DNA from: JAVKFF01 sp040226215 | Lineage (GTDB): Bacteria; Pseudomonadota; Alphaproteobacteria; DSM-16000; Inquilinaceae | Length of the DNA: 8,020 nt | Direction: 5' to 3' | NCBI GenBank assembly: GCA_040226215.1 | Contig: JAVKFF010000036.1 | Coordinates: forward strand, 1 to 8,020 | In this document: positions 1-7,959 of the stretch, piece after piece | How the letters are laid out: each line of letters opens with the position of its first letter | Numbering within the stretch: position 1 is the first letter of the stretch | The notes under the pieces: generated by a model | What the model was told of the DNA's origin: nothing | Databases searched by the model: none | What the model saw: the letters and a program-made list of their open reading frames with translations, nothing else | Program-made: the position numbers and the translations under genes

Positions 1-316
1 CCTCTTCGGCGAGCTGCAGGTTGCCGACCGCGGCGTTGCTGACGAGGATGTCGAACCGTCCGAAGGTCTCGGCCACCGTGTCGACTGCCGCGACCACGGC
101 CTGGCTGTCCGCGCAGTCCAGGCGGAGCACCATGGCCCGGCCTTCGGCCATGCCGAGTTCGGCGGCGAGTTCCGCTGCCTGTCCGGCGGATTCCTCGCGC
201 GTGTGGGTTATCGCCACCCGCGCGCCTTCCGCCGACAGCCGTTTTGCGATGGCCGCGCCTATCCCGCGATTGGCGCCAGTGACCAGCGCAACCCGTCCGT
301 TCGGCATATCCGTCAT
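1..316 (-). CDS. Short-chain dehydrogenase/reductase (SDR), N-terminal part only
   Basis: NAD(P)-dependent oxidoreductase of the classical SDR family, presumably cytosolic. Only 105 codons are present; the 3' part, including the catalytic Tyr-x-x-x-Lys, lies beyond the window edge. Visible motifs: the cofactor-binding TGANRGIG (residues 13-20, the TGxxxGxG glycine motif), a conserved Asp in LDCAD (residue 67) that normally contacts adenine, and DILVSNAAV (89-97), a variant of the NNAG motif with Ser in place of the first Asn. The segment after the second beta strand (ITHTREES) has no Asp where NAD-specific members have one and carries Arg40, which hints at NADP(H); this is inference. The start at 316 is preceded by AAGGA about 8 nt upstream; a second in-frame ATG at 307 is less well placed. 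It begins 5 nt after the stop of the upstream ATPase gene, so it is probably co-transcribed. The substrate is unknown; FabG-like reductases are the nearest general resemblance. Confidence 0.9.
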   Translation of the reverse strand, partial: MTDMPNGRVALVTGANRGIGAAIAKRLSAEGARVAITHTREESAGQAAELAAELGMAEGRAMVLRLDCADSQAVVAAVDTVAETFGRFDILVSNAAVGNLQLAEE

Positions 317-321
317 CTGTC

Positions 322-1970
<1,649 letters not shown>

Positions 1971-1971
<1 letters not shown>

Positions 1972-3401
1972 CAGGCCTGCATCTCGGCGAGGCTCGACTT
2001 GCCGGTGAACTCGGAATGCTCGAAACCTTCCAGCGCGGTGATGTAGCTGTCCGCATCGGCAAGATAGAGCGATTGCACGATCCCCTCGACCACGCGCGTG
2101 CTGGTGAACGGGCTGCCGTTCATGCCGGTATAGCCCGGGCCGATGCTGACCAGCGCGGCATTGTTGGCGAAGATCAGGTTGGCAAGGATCCTGTCGGCCT
2201 CGGGATTGCGGCCCCGGCATTCCAGATGGGGCCCGAGATAGGGGTGGCGGCCGATCGCCTGGTCGATGGGATCGTCGCCGAGTTCGGCCACCTGGCGCCA
2301 GAGCAGGATGTCATCGCAGAAACTGCTGAGATAGCCGACCTTTTCGAGATCGACCTCGAATCCGGTTCCCAGGATGACGAAGTCGGCCATGTGCCGGGCG
2401 CCGGAGGTCGTGGTGATGACCAGCCCCTCCGGCGTTTGCGCGATGTCGCGCCAGCCCGTCGCCATGTGGAACCTGAAATTGTCGAAGGCCTCGCAGCGCT
2501 CGATCGACCAGAGCGGCGGCGGCACGGCACTGGCCAGGTTGGTTCGGACCACACGCAGGCGCCGTTCGTCCTCCATCAGGGGGAAACTGCGGAACATTCC
2601 GGCGAACTCGAGATAGCGGAGCGTGTTCCGTTCCGGATGGGCGGCACGACGGATGAAATGATCGACCCGGGCGGCGCCGTGATCCAGTGCCGTGGCAGCA
2701 TTGTCGAGTGCCGAGGCGTTGCCGCCGAGGACCGCGACGCGCTTGCCCTTCAACGCCTTGAAATCGAAGATGTCGCTGCTGTGTTTCCAGAGCGCCGGGT
2801 CGATGCCCGACATGTCGAAGGGCAGCCGCGGCCCGCCTGCGCCGACCAGGCCGGTGGCTGCCACCACCTTGCGCGCGACATAGGATACCAGGCCGTTCGG
2901 GGTTTCCACCTGTGCGCGGAATCCCAGCGGATGGGGAAGCAGCTTGACCACCCGGGCTTCGCTGACCAGGGGGATCTCGAAGACTTTCCGCAGCCAGTTC
3001 AGATAGTCCATCCACTGTCCCCTGGGGATCAGGGTCAGACTGTCATAGGCCTCGGGCCCGAACTGTGCCTCGTACCATGCCCGGAAGGTTGCGGCGGGGA
3101 AGCCGCCGTCGGGTCCGTGCAGGCGCTTCTCGGTACGCAGGGTGTGCATGCGGGCATAGGTCACCCAGGGCCCTTCGTTCCCTTCCGGGTTCTCGTCCAG
3201 CACCTTGAAGTTCGCAATGCCCATGCCCAGCAGACGCACGGCGATGGCAAGCCCGGCGAGCCCGCCGCCGATGATCAGCACATCCAGCGCCGGCTCGCCC
3301 CCCTGCGTCCGGTGTTGCACCGGCCAGACTCGATCGGGATAGGCCAGGGTCGTTCTTTCCCAGGCCAGGCGCGCCTCGAGCTGCTGCAGCGGGTCGCTCA
3401 T
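1971..3401 (-). CDS. FMO-like FAD/NAD(P)-binding oxidoreductase
   Basis: Predicted cytosolic flavoprotein of the flavin-containing monooxygenase/CzcO superfamily, 476 aa. An N-terminal extension of about 38 residues precedes the FAD Rossmann motif GGGLAG (45-50), with DE at 69-70 ending the second strand. EGPW (76-79) sits where related proteins have GGTW. An ATG motif follows at 182-184 (AATGLVG). A second dinucleotide site begins at VAVLGGNASALD (222-233), and a terminal ATG-type motif is LGTGFEVD (344-351). HSSDIF (207-212) matches the HSRDYF part of the FMO fingerprint, but the preceding F-x-G part is absent, so true monooxygenase activity is not assured; N-hydroxylase or plain oxidoreductase roles are possible. 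No membrane segment is seen. AAGGA 9 nt upstream supports the 3401 start. The gene sits between the permease and ATPase genes of the importer and overlaps the ATPase start by one base, so the enzyme is probably made with the transporter and may act on the imported compound. Confidence 0.88.
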
Positions 3402-3421
3402 CGTGGGCTTCCTTATCAGGG

Positions 3422-3444
3422 GCACCGGCGGGCAGAAGCGGTGC
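3422..3444 (-). other. Small inverted repeat before the FMO-like gene
   Basis: GCACCG at 3422-3427 and CGGTGC at 3439-3444 are perfect 6-bp inverted arms around an 11-nt loop. They lie in the 53-nt gap between the DppC-type permease stop and the oxidoreductase start, leaving the start's AAGGA exposed. There is no U-tract after the stem on the transcribed strand, so it is not an intrinsic terminator. It could slow exonucleases or mean nothing; a 6-bp stem in GC-rich DNA can arise by chance. Confidence 0.35.
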
Positions 3445-3454
3445 ACAGTAGAGG

Positions 3455-4315
3455 TCAGCGGTTGCGCAGCCGCGGGTTCAGCCTGTCGTTCAATCCCTCG
3501 CCGACGATGTTGATACTCAGGACCAGCAGGAAGATCGCGAAGCCGGGCACGACGGACAGGTAGGCAGCGGAACGGATCACCGGCCTGCCCTCGGCCACCA
3601 TGCCTCCCCAGGAGGCCACGTTGGGATCGCCCAGGCCAAGGAACGACAGCCCTGCCTCGATCAGCACCGCTGTCGCGACCATCACCGAGGAGACCACGAT
3701 CACCGAGGAGAAGCAGTTGGGCAGGATCTCGGCGAAGATGATGCGGACCGGCTGCATGCCGATCAGGCGGCAGGACTGCACGAACTCGCGTGACCCGAGG
3801 CTGAGGAACTCGGCGCGGACGAGCCTGGCCACCGGGGGCCAGGAGACCACGGCGATGGCCAGGGTGATCGTGAAGATCGTGGGCGTGAAGATCACCATGA
3901 GGACGATGACGAACATGAAGCTGGGGATGGTCTGGAAGATCTCGGTGAAGCGCATCAGCCCGTCGTCCACCCAGCTGCGGACATAGCCCGCCGTCCCGCC
4001 CACCACGATGCCGATGACCGCCGCGGCGATGGTCGAGGTGATGCCGATGACCATCGACACGCGCGCGCCATAGGCCAGCATGGCAGCGACGTCGCGGCCC
4101 AGGCCGTCGGTGCCCAGCGGCAGGCCGGATACCGTCAGCGGCGGGGTGAAGGGGTCGCCGGCCTGTACCCACGGGCCTGCCGGCCAGACCAGCCCCGCGG
4201 TGACGGCCGCGGCGGTGATCAGGATCAGCAGCAGGCAGCCGATTAGAAACAGCGCACTCCAGCGGGACCGGCGTCGGGCCGTTCGCGGCGGGTCGGCGAT
4301 GGCGGCCTCGGTCAT
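3455..4315 (-). CDS. Peptide-type ABC importer permease, DppC family
   Basis: Inner-membrane permease, one of two that form the translocation pore of the importer; 286 aa, usual for DppC/OppC proteins. After a basic cytosolic N-terminus (RRRSR, 14-18) comes TM1 (about 20-43), then a periplasmic stretch containing LGTDGLGRDV (67-76), a hallmark of the DppC branch. Further hydrophobic spans lie near 85-110, 130-160, 200-222 and 250-272. The EAA loop that docks with the ATPase is around 175-201 (SREFVQSCRLIGMQ onward), followed by the conserved AGLSFLGLGD (221-230) and a WGGM motif. The ATG at 4315 shares ATGA with the stop of the upstream permease, and GGAG lies 7 nt before it, so translation is likely coupled and the two permeases made in equal amounts. 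The frame stays open upstream of the start, but inside the neighbouring permease gene, and that part is a shadow. Confidence 0.95.
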   Translation of the reverse strand: MTEAAIADPPRTARRRSRWSALFLIGCLLLILITAAAVTAGLVWPAGPWVQAGDPFTPPLTVSGLPLGTDGLGRDVAAMLAYGARVSMVIGITSTIAAAVIGIVVGGTAGYVRSWVDDGLMRFTEIFQTIPSFMFVIVLMVIFTPTIFTITLAIAVVSWPPVARLVRAEFLSLGSREFVQSCRLIGMQPVRIIFAEILPNCFSSVIVVSSVMVATAVLIEAGLSFLGLGDPNVASWGGMVAEGRPVIRSAAYLSVVPGFAIFLLVLSINIVGEGLNDRLNPRLRNR

Positions 4316-5292
4316 CCCTTCACTCCGATGCGGGGGTCGACCCAGAAGTACAGCAGATCGACAATGAGGTTGGTGACGACCACGCAGACCGAAGACAGGA
4401 ACAGCACGCCCAGCAGAAGGTTGATGTCGCGGGAGAAGATCGCGTCGTAGGTCATGCGGCCAAGCCCGGGCCAGCTGAAAATGGTCTCGACCACGACCGA
4501 GCCGCCGAGCATCCCGCCGATCTGCAGGCCGAGCATGGTCAGCACCGGCAGCATGGCATTGCCGGTGACGTGGTGCAGGTAGACGCGGCGCTCGCTCATG
4601 CCCTTGGCACGGGCCGTGCGGACATAGTCCTGCCCGGCGACCTCGATCACCGAGGATCGCATCAGCCGGACGAAAATGGCGAGGTAGAACACCGCCAGGG
4701 TGCAGGCGGGCAGAATCAGATGTCGGCCGATGTCGAGCCATTGCGCCAGCAGGCTGCCGCGCATGCCGATGGTCTGCATCCCGCCCGACGGCAACCAGCC
4801 CAGGCCGATGGTGAACAGCAGGATCAGCAGGAGGCCCAGCCAGAAGAGCGGTGTGGCATAGCCGATCAGCGCCACCACCGAGATCGCCGCGTCGAGCGGC
4901 CTGCCCACATTCCTGCCGGCGAGCGTGCCCATCAGGATACCAAGCACGAAGGCCAGCACGATCGCGGAGCCCATGAGCAGCAAGGTGGCGGGCAGCCGCG
5001 CGAGGATCGCGTCCAGTACCGGCATGTTGCGGGAATAGGAATAGCCGAGATCGAGACTGAGGAGATGCCCGACATAGGTGGCAAGCTGAGCCGGCAATGG
5101 CCTGTCGAGACCAAATTCCCGGCGCAATTGCTCGGTGTAGCCGGCATCGCCGCCACCATCCATGCCTGCCATCACGTCGGCCATGTCCCCAGCCGGCAGG
5201 TTGAGGATCAGGAAATTGACGACGATGATCCCGATGATGATCAGGAGCGATTGCAGGATTCTGCGGATCAGGAAACGAAGGGAATCTGGCAT
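4312..5292 (-). CDS. Peptide-type ABC importer permease, DppB family
   Basis: Inner-membrane permease that pairs with the DppC-type protein; 326 aa, typical of DppB/OppB. TM1 spans about 9-31 and is followed by the periplasmic region whose GLDRPLPAQLATYVGHLL (61-78) and LDLGYSYSR (80-88) match the DppB N-terminal domain. Other hydrophobic spans are near 99-125, 135-163, 190-212, 245-270 and 290-315. The EAA coupling loop is GQDYVRTARAKGMSERRVYL (220-239), followed by ETIFSWPGLGRM (269-280), and the C-terminus ends in the common FWVDPRI pattern. The start at 5292 is chosen because it places TM1 near the N-terminus and AAGGT lies 7 nt upstream. A GTG 22 codons earlier (5358) would start inside the tandem repeats and is unlikely. 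The gene begins 37 nt after the large inverted-repeat structure that separates it from the binding-protein gene. Confidence 0.95.
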   Translation of the reverse strand: MPDSLRFLIRRILQSLLIIIGIIVVNFLILNLPAGDMADVMAGMDGGGDAGYTEQLRREFGLDRPLPAQLATYVGHLLSLDLGYSYSRNMPVLDAILARLPATLLLMGSAIVLAFVLGILMGTLAGRNVGRPLDAAISVVALIGYATPLFWLGLLLILLFTIGLGWLPSGGMQTIGMRGSLLAQWLDIGRHLILPACTLAVFYLAIFVRLMRSSVIEVAGQDYVRTARAKGMSERRVYLHHVTGNAMLPVLTMLGLQIGGMLGGSVVVETIFSWPGLGRMTYDAIFSRDINLLLGVLFLSSVCVVVTNLIVDLLYFWVDPRIGVKG

Positions 5293-5329
5293 CGCACCTT
5301 GCCGGTGGCGGATTGAAAGCCCGAATATC

Positions 5330-5411
5330 GCCGGGGCGCCCCAAGAGACCTCGCGCACGAGACCTCGCCCACGAGATCTCGCCCGGGAGACCTCTCTCAG
5401 GGCGCCCCGGC
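5330..5411 (-). promoter_or_regulatory. Perfect 12-bp inverted repeat enclosing four tandem repeats (possible mRNA element)
   Basis: GCCGGGGCGCCC (5330-5341) and GGGCGCCCCGGC (5400-5411) are exact reverse complements, 58 nt apart, and the four 14-bp tandem repeats fill 56 of those 58 nt. On the transcribed strand the arms would form a very GC-rich 12-bp stem starting 8 nt after the binding-protein stop codon and ending 37 nt before the DppB start. Inside it the repeat units can pair two by two, giving a three-way junction. No U-tract follows the stem (the downstream RNA begins GAUAUUCGGGC), so it does not look like a simple intrinsic terminator. In other transporter operons, structures between binding-protein and permease genes stabilise the upstream mRNA and keep the binding protein in excess (malE-malF is the known precedent); that role here is inference. 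Confidence 0.7.
5345..5400. repeat. Four 14-bp direct tandem repeats
   Basis: Four contiguous units with no spacer: 5345-5358 GAGACCTCGCGCAC, 5359-5372 GAGACCTCGCCCAC, 5373-5386 GAGATCTCGCCCGG, 5387-5400 GAGACCTCTCTCAG. The first two differ at one base; the core GAGAYCTC is kept in all four. The period of 14 is not a multiple of 3 and the tract is outside any credible gene, so it is not a protein repeat. Each core is a near-palindrome, and GAGATCTC in the third unit is perfect. In the sense RNA the core becomes GAGGUCUC or GAGAUCUC, which can pair with any other unit over 8 bp, using G-U wobbles at the centre. Slippage could change the copy number. Confidence 0.92.
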
Positions 5412-5425
5412 CGCTGGTTCAGCGG
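5411..5425 (-). other. Short hairpin across the binding-protein stop codon
   Basis: CCGCTG (5411-5416) and CAGCGG (5420-5425) are perfect 6-bp inverted arms around a 3-nt loop, and the TGA stop of the binding-protein gene (5419-5421) lies inside. It abuts the larger 12-bp inverted repeat, sharing base 5411. The two stems would stack or compete when the mRNA folds, and a terminating ribosome would melt this one. Its function is unknown. Confidence 0.4.
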
Positions 5426-7020
5426 TCGATATAGACGGTCGAGAAATTGCCGCCGAAGCCGAACGGGCTGACTTCGGTGTTTTTCAGCCGGGTGTTCTTG
5501 ACGGCGAAATACGGCAGGTCCGCGATCGGCAGGATCGGCAGGTCCGTCGCGGCCTTCCGCTGGAACGCGTGGAACAGCTCGGTCCGACGTGCCGGGTTCG
5601 GCTCGGCGGCCGCAGCTTCCAGGATCGCGTCCATCTCCGGGTCGGAATAGCCCGAACCGTTCGAGAAGGCCACGCCCGGGATGATGTTCTTCGACCAGAA
5701 GAAGCGCTGCACGCCGATCGTCGGATCGGTCAAGGCCGAGGCGCCGGAGATCGTCAGGTCGAAATCGTTATCGCCATAGACGCGCTTGAAATAGGTCGCG
5801 GGGTCGCCCGAGCGGATCGTGACATCGATGCCGACCACACTGAGAGCCTGCTTGATATAGGCCGCGGCGGGTTTGGCGACGCTGCCATAGGGCAGCGGGT
5901 CCAGCGTCAGGGACAGCCGGGTCCCGTTGCTGTCCGGCTTGAGCCCCGCCTCGTCGAGCAGCTTCTTCGCCAGTTCGGGATCGAAATCGTAGGTCGGCAC
6001 GTCGGCAGTGTAGAAATTCTTGATCGGCGCCGGGACCGGCCCGGTGGCGATCGTGCCGAAATCGAAATAGACGCTCTTCATCATGAACTCGCGGTCCAGC
6101 GCATGCAGGATGGCGCGGCGGACCCGCACATCCTGGAGCTCCGGCCGACGCAGGTTGATCTCCATGAACGTGTTGTTGCCATAGGCTTCGAAGCCGGTGT
6201 CCGGGATCTCGATATGGGGCAGCTGCTCCAGCCGCCTCGCATCGGCCAGGGCCACGGGGATGCCGCCTGCGATGTCGACCTCCTCCGCCTCGAAGGCGAT
6301 GGCCTTGGCCGAGCTGTCGCCAACCAGCAGGACCACGATCTGGTCGACATAGGGCTCGCCCTCGGCCCAATAGTCAGGATTCTTCTCCAGCAGGATGTAT
6401 TCGCCCTGCCGCCACTCGACGAACCGGAACGGGCCGGAACCGATCGGCGCATTATTTGCCGGGTTCTTCAGGATGTCCGTGCCCTCGTAGATATGGCGCG
6501 GGAGCACCTGCGCCTCGCTTGCGAACAGCGCGTTCATCACGAACGCCGAGGGTTTCGAGAAGTTGAAGACCGCGGTCAGTTCGTCGGGCGTGTCGACGCT
6601 TTCCAGGGCGGCATAGGTGGAGCGGCCGCGGGGGTGGTACTTGCGCCAGACCTCGGTGGCCGAGAAGGCGATGTCGGCCGAGGTGATCGGCTTGCCGTCG
6701 TGCCATTTCAGGCCTTCGCGCAGGACGATGGTCAGCGTCTTCGCGTCGTCCGACATCGTGACCGAGGACGCCATCCGCGGGTGCGGCGTCATGTCGTGAT
6801 CGTATTCGACCAGCCCGTCGAAAATCTTGGGCGAGATCTGCGCAATCGGACCCGACGAACTGATGGCGCTGGTCAGGTACACCGGCTGGTTCAGGAAGAT
6901 CCGGACCGTCCCCCCCTTGACCGGGTCCTTGGCAAAGGCGGTGGTGGTCAGTCCGCCCAGTGCCGGCCAGGCGACCGTCGATCCAAGAACGGTGAGAAAG
7001 GTTCTGCGGTGGATGTCCAT
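5419..7020 (-). CDS. Family-5 solute-binding protein of a peptide-type ABC importer, Tat-exported
   Basis: Periplasmic substrate-binding lipoprotein-free protein of the DppA/OppA (SBP_bac_5) family, 533 aa, a usual length. The N-terminus is a twin-arginine signal: HRRTFLTVLG (4-13), a hydrophobic stretch, then a likely cleavage site after TTTAFA (residue 30), so export may occur in the folded state. There is no lipobox Cys. Family features: LREGLKWHDGKPITSADIAF (100-119), the WHDGxPxTaxD signature; IGSGPFRF (193-200); NPDYW (214-218); VRVRRAILHALDRE (298-311); FDPELAKKLLDEAGL (346-360); and a closing DLPILPIADLPYFAV segment (493-507). AGGAG 8 nt before the ATG fixes the start. It lies upstream of both permease genes, the usual order. 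The ligand cannot be read from the sequence: the family binds peptides, nickel chelates, opines, glutathione and sugars. From memory it may belong to the TIGR04028 (KPN_01854) group, which needs an HMM search. Confidence 0.95.
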   Translation of the reverse strand: MDIHRRTFLTVLGSTVAWPALGGLTTTAFAKDPVKGGTVRIFLNQPVYLTSAISSSGPIAQISPKIFDGLVEYDHDMTPHPRMASSVTMSDDAKTLTIVLREGLKWHDGKPITSADIAFSATEVWRKYHPRGRSTYAALESVDTPDELTAVFNFSKPSAFVMNALFASEAQVLPRHIYEGTDILKNPANNAPIGSGPFRFVEWRQGEYILLEKNPDYWAEGEPYVDQIVVLLVGDSSAKAIAFEAEEVDIAGGIPVALADARRLEQLPHIEIPDTGFEAYGNNTFMEINLRRPELQDVRVRRAILHALDREFMMKSVYFDFGTIATGPVPAPIKNFYTADVPTYDFDPELAKKLLDEAGLKPDSNGTRLSLTLDPLPYGSVAKPAAAYIKQALSVVGIDVTIRSGDPATYFKRVYGDNDFDLTISGASALTDPTIGVQRFFWSKNIIPGVAFSNGSGYSDPEMDAILEAAAAEPNPARRTELFHAFQRKAATDLPILPIADLPYFAVKNTRLKNTEVSPFGFGGNFSTVYIDR

Positions 7021-7321
7021 GCGCGATGCTCCTGTTGGGCAGTTCCGGTTCTGTCAGGCAGCATAGACGAAACCGCTGACCGCTTGCCGGGCTGGGTGGA
7101 TGTTCATGCGGGCGGGGGTTGCCTGCGCGGGCCGTGAAGGCGCGGGGCCGATGCCGGCCGCGATATCCTCGGGCGCCAGCGCGCCCTTACCGTCCGGCAG
7201 GATATTTCGGGCAGGCAAAGGGCCGCCGGATGCGTGTCGGACGATCTCCGTCTCCCTCCTGCGAGGAACAGGTTCCGTCCAGCTGATCGCGGTACGATCG
7301 CCGGGCGGGACGCCGGCATGC
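7021..7321. other. 301-bp stretch without a confident gene; likely leader of the binding-protein gene
   Basis: This gap separates the alkylhydroperoxidase-domain gene from the binding-protein gene. It should hold the binding-protein ribosome site (AGGAG near 7029-7033) and possibly a promoter. A weak -10-like TATGCT is readable on the minus strand at 7060-7065, but no TTGACA-like partner stands at the right distance, so I make no promoter call. Two inverted repeats lie in 7141-7186. One minus-strand frame is open from 7362 to a stop at 7054 with high G/C at third positions, but it has no ATG before 7107 and no ribosome site. No intrinsic terminator (stem plus U-tract) is visible, so read-through from the upstream genes is possible. 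Confidence 0.6.
7141..7186. other. Two adjacent hairpin-forming inverted repeats
   Basis: The clearer one is GGGCGC (7171-7176), loop CAGC, GCGCCC (7181-7186): a perfect 6-bp stem with a 4-nt loop. Next to it, CGC-GGCC (7141-7143 and 7146-7149, with two extra Gs between) can pair with GGCC-GCG (7156-7162) around a 6-nt loop. Neither is followed by a T-run on either strand. They may shape the 5' leader of the binding-protein mRNA or be a by-product of high GC content. Confidence 0.35.
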
Positions 7322-7945
7322 TCACGCCGTATTGCCCTTGGTCGCCAAACCCAGCGACAGCATCAAGCGGTTCGCCCAATTGAAGAATGCGATGGCGTTG
7401 ATCGCGTCGGCGATGGCCGGGTCGTCCATGCCGGTGGCGCGCAGGGCCGCGACATGTTCCGGCCCGAAACGCGAGGGCGTCTCGGACAGCGCGACGGATG
7501 CGTCGATGATCGCGTCCCAACGCGGATCGATCCTTGCACCAACGCCTTCGTCCAAGAGCCGCTGCACCTCGTCGAACCGTTTCGAATACTGTGCCGCGAA
7601 CCGCGCATGGACCGAGGCGCAGTAGATGCAGCCGTTCAGCCGCGACGTGGCGGCGGCTGCCAGCTCGCGCTCCGCCCGGGGCAGCCCGGAATCGGGGTTG
7701 TGGAAAATGTCCATGTCCGTCCGGGTCCGGTATTCCAGAATGTCCGGGTCCCGGGCCAGCAGCATGAAATAGGGCATCTTCGACCGCCGCTTCTGCACCA
7801 GCGCCTCCCAGTGGCGCTCGGTCAGGTCGCCTTCCTCAAGCGGCGGCAGCCAGCCCTCCCACCCCAGCATGTCCTGGGTGAAGACATTCGGCTCTTCGAC
7901 ATCGTGGTCCAGCAGGACGGTCTCGGCCATTGCGGGTTCGGTCAT
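7322..7945 (-). CDS. Alkylhydroperoxidase (AhpD/CMD)-domain protein
   Basis: Predicted cytosolic thiol peroxidase-like protein, 207 aa, of the carboxymuconolactone decarboxylase/AhpD superfamily. The redox centre is CIYCASVH (106-113): Cys106 and Cys109 form the CxxC pair and His113 the conserved histidine. Glu94, 12 residues before the first Cys, has the spacing of the proton-relay Glu in mycobacterial AhpD (from memory Glu118, Cys130, Cys133, His137). Tyr108 stands where that enzyme has a second His between the cysteines, which is common in peroxidase-related members. The N-terminal ~60 residues (LGWEGWLPPLEEGDLTERHW, 27-46) are an extension seen in longer family members; the C-terminal part is helical (AINAIAFFNWANRLMLSLGL, 181-200). 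The start at 7945 has a weak GGAA about 8-10 nt upstream; an in-frame ATG five codons later is an alternative. It begins 14 nt after the preceding gene. I believe it fits the TIGR04030 (Avi_7169) family, to be confirmed by HMM. Confidence 0.92.
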   Translation of the reverse strand: MTEPAMAETVLLDHDVEEPNVFTQDMLGWEGWLPPLEEGDLTERHWEALVQKRRSKMPYFMLLARDPDILEYRTRTDMDIFHNPDSGLPRAERELAAAATSRLNGCIYCASVHARFAAQYSKRFDEVQRLLDEGVGARIDPRWDAIIDASVALSETPSRFGPEHVAALRATGMDDPAIADAINAIAFFNWANRLMLSLGLATKGNTA

Positions 7946-7959
7946 GGATGCAATTCCGG

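Noticed and set aside
3402..4172. N-terminal extension of the flavoprotein frame up to 4172
   Set aside because: It overlaps the DppC-type permease, reads as Arg/His-rich low-complexity sequence, and the ATG at 3401 has a good ribosome site.
5293..5358. Earlier GTG start for the DppB-type permease at 5358
   Set aside because: It would start inside the tandem repeats and add 22 residues before a TM1 that is normally near the N-terminus; 5292 has AAGGT at a proper distance.
5345..5400. CRISPR array
   Set aside because: The 14-bp units are contiguous with no spacers, and there are no cas genes.
5330..5411. Intrinsic terminator or insertion-element ends
   Set aside because: No U-tract follows the stem on the transcribed strand, and the 58 nt between the arms hold only the tandem repeats with no transposase or target duplication.
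7058..7090. Sigma-70-type promoter before the binding-protein gene (TATGCT at 7060-7065)
   Set aside because: No acceptable -35 box stands about 17 nt upstream (GGCAAG is found there), so the match is too weak to call.
5569..7137. Plus-strand open frame of 522 codons opposite the binding protein
   Set aside because: The minus-strand frame has a signal peptide and full family-5 motifs; the plus frame has none and is a shadow.
7104..7520. Minus-strand open frame of 138 codons overlapping the alkylhydroperoxidase gene
   Set aside because: It overlaps the redox protein out of frame, shows no motif and is Arg/Pro-rich.
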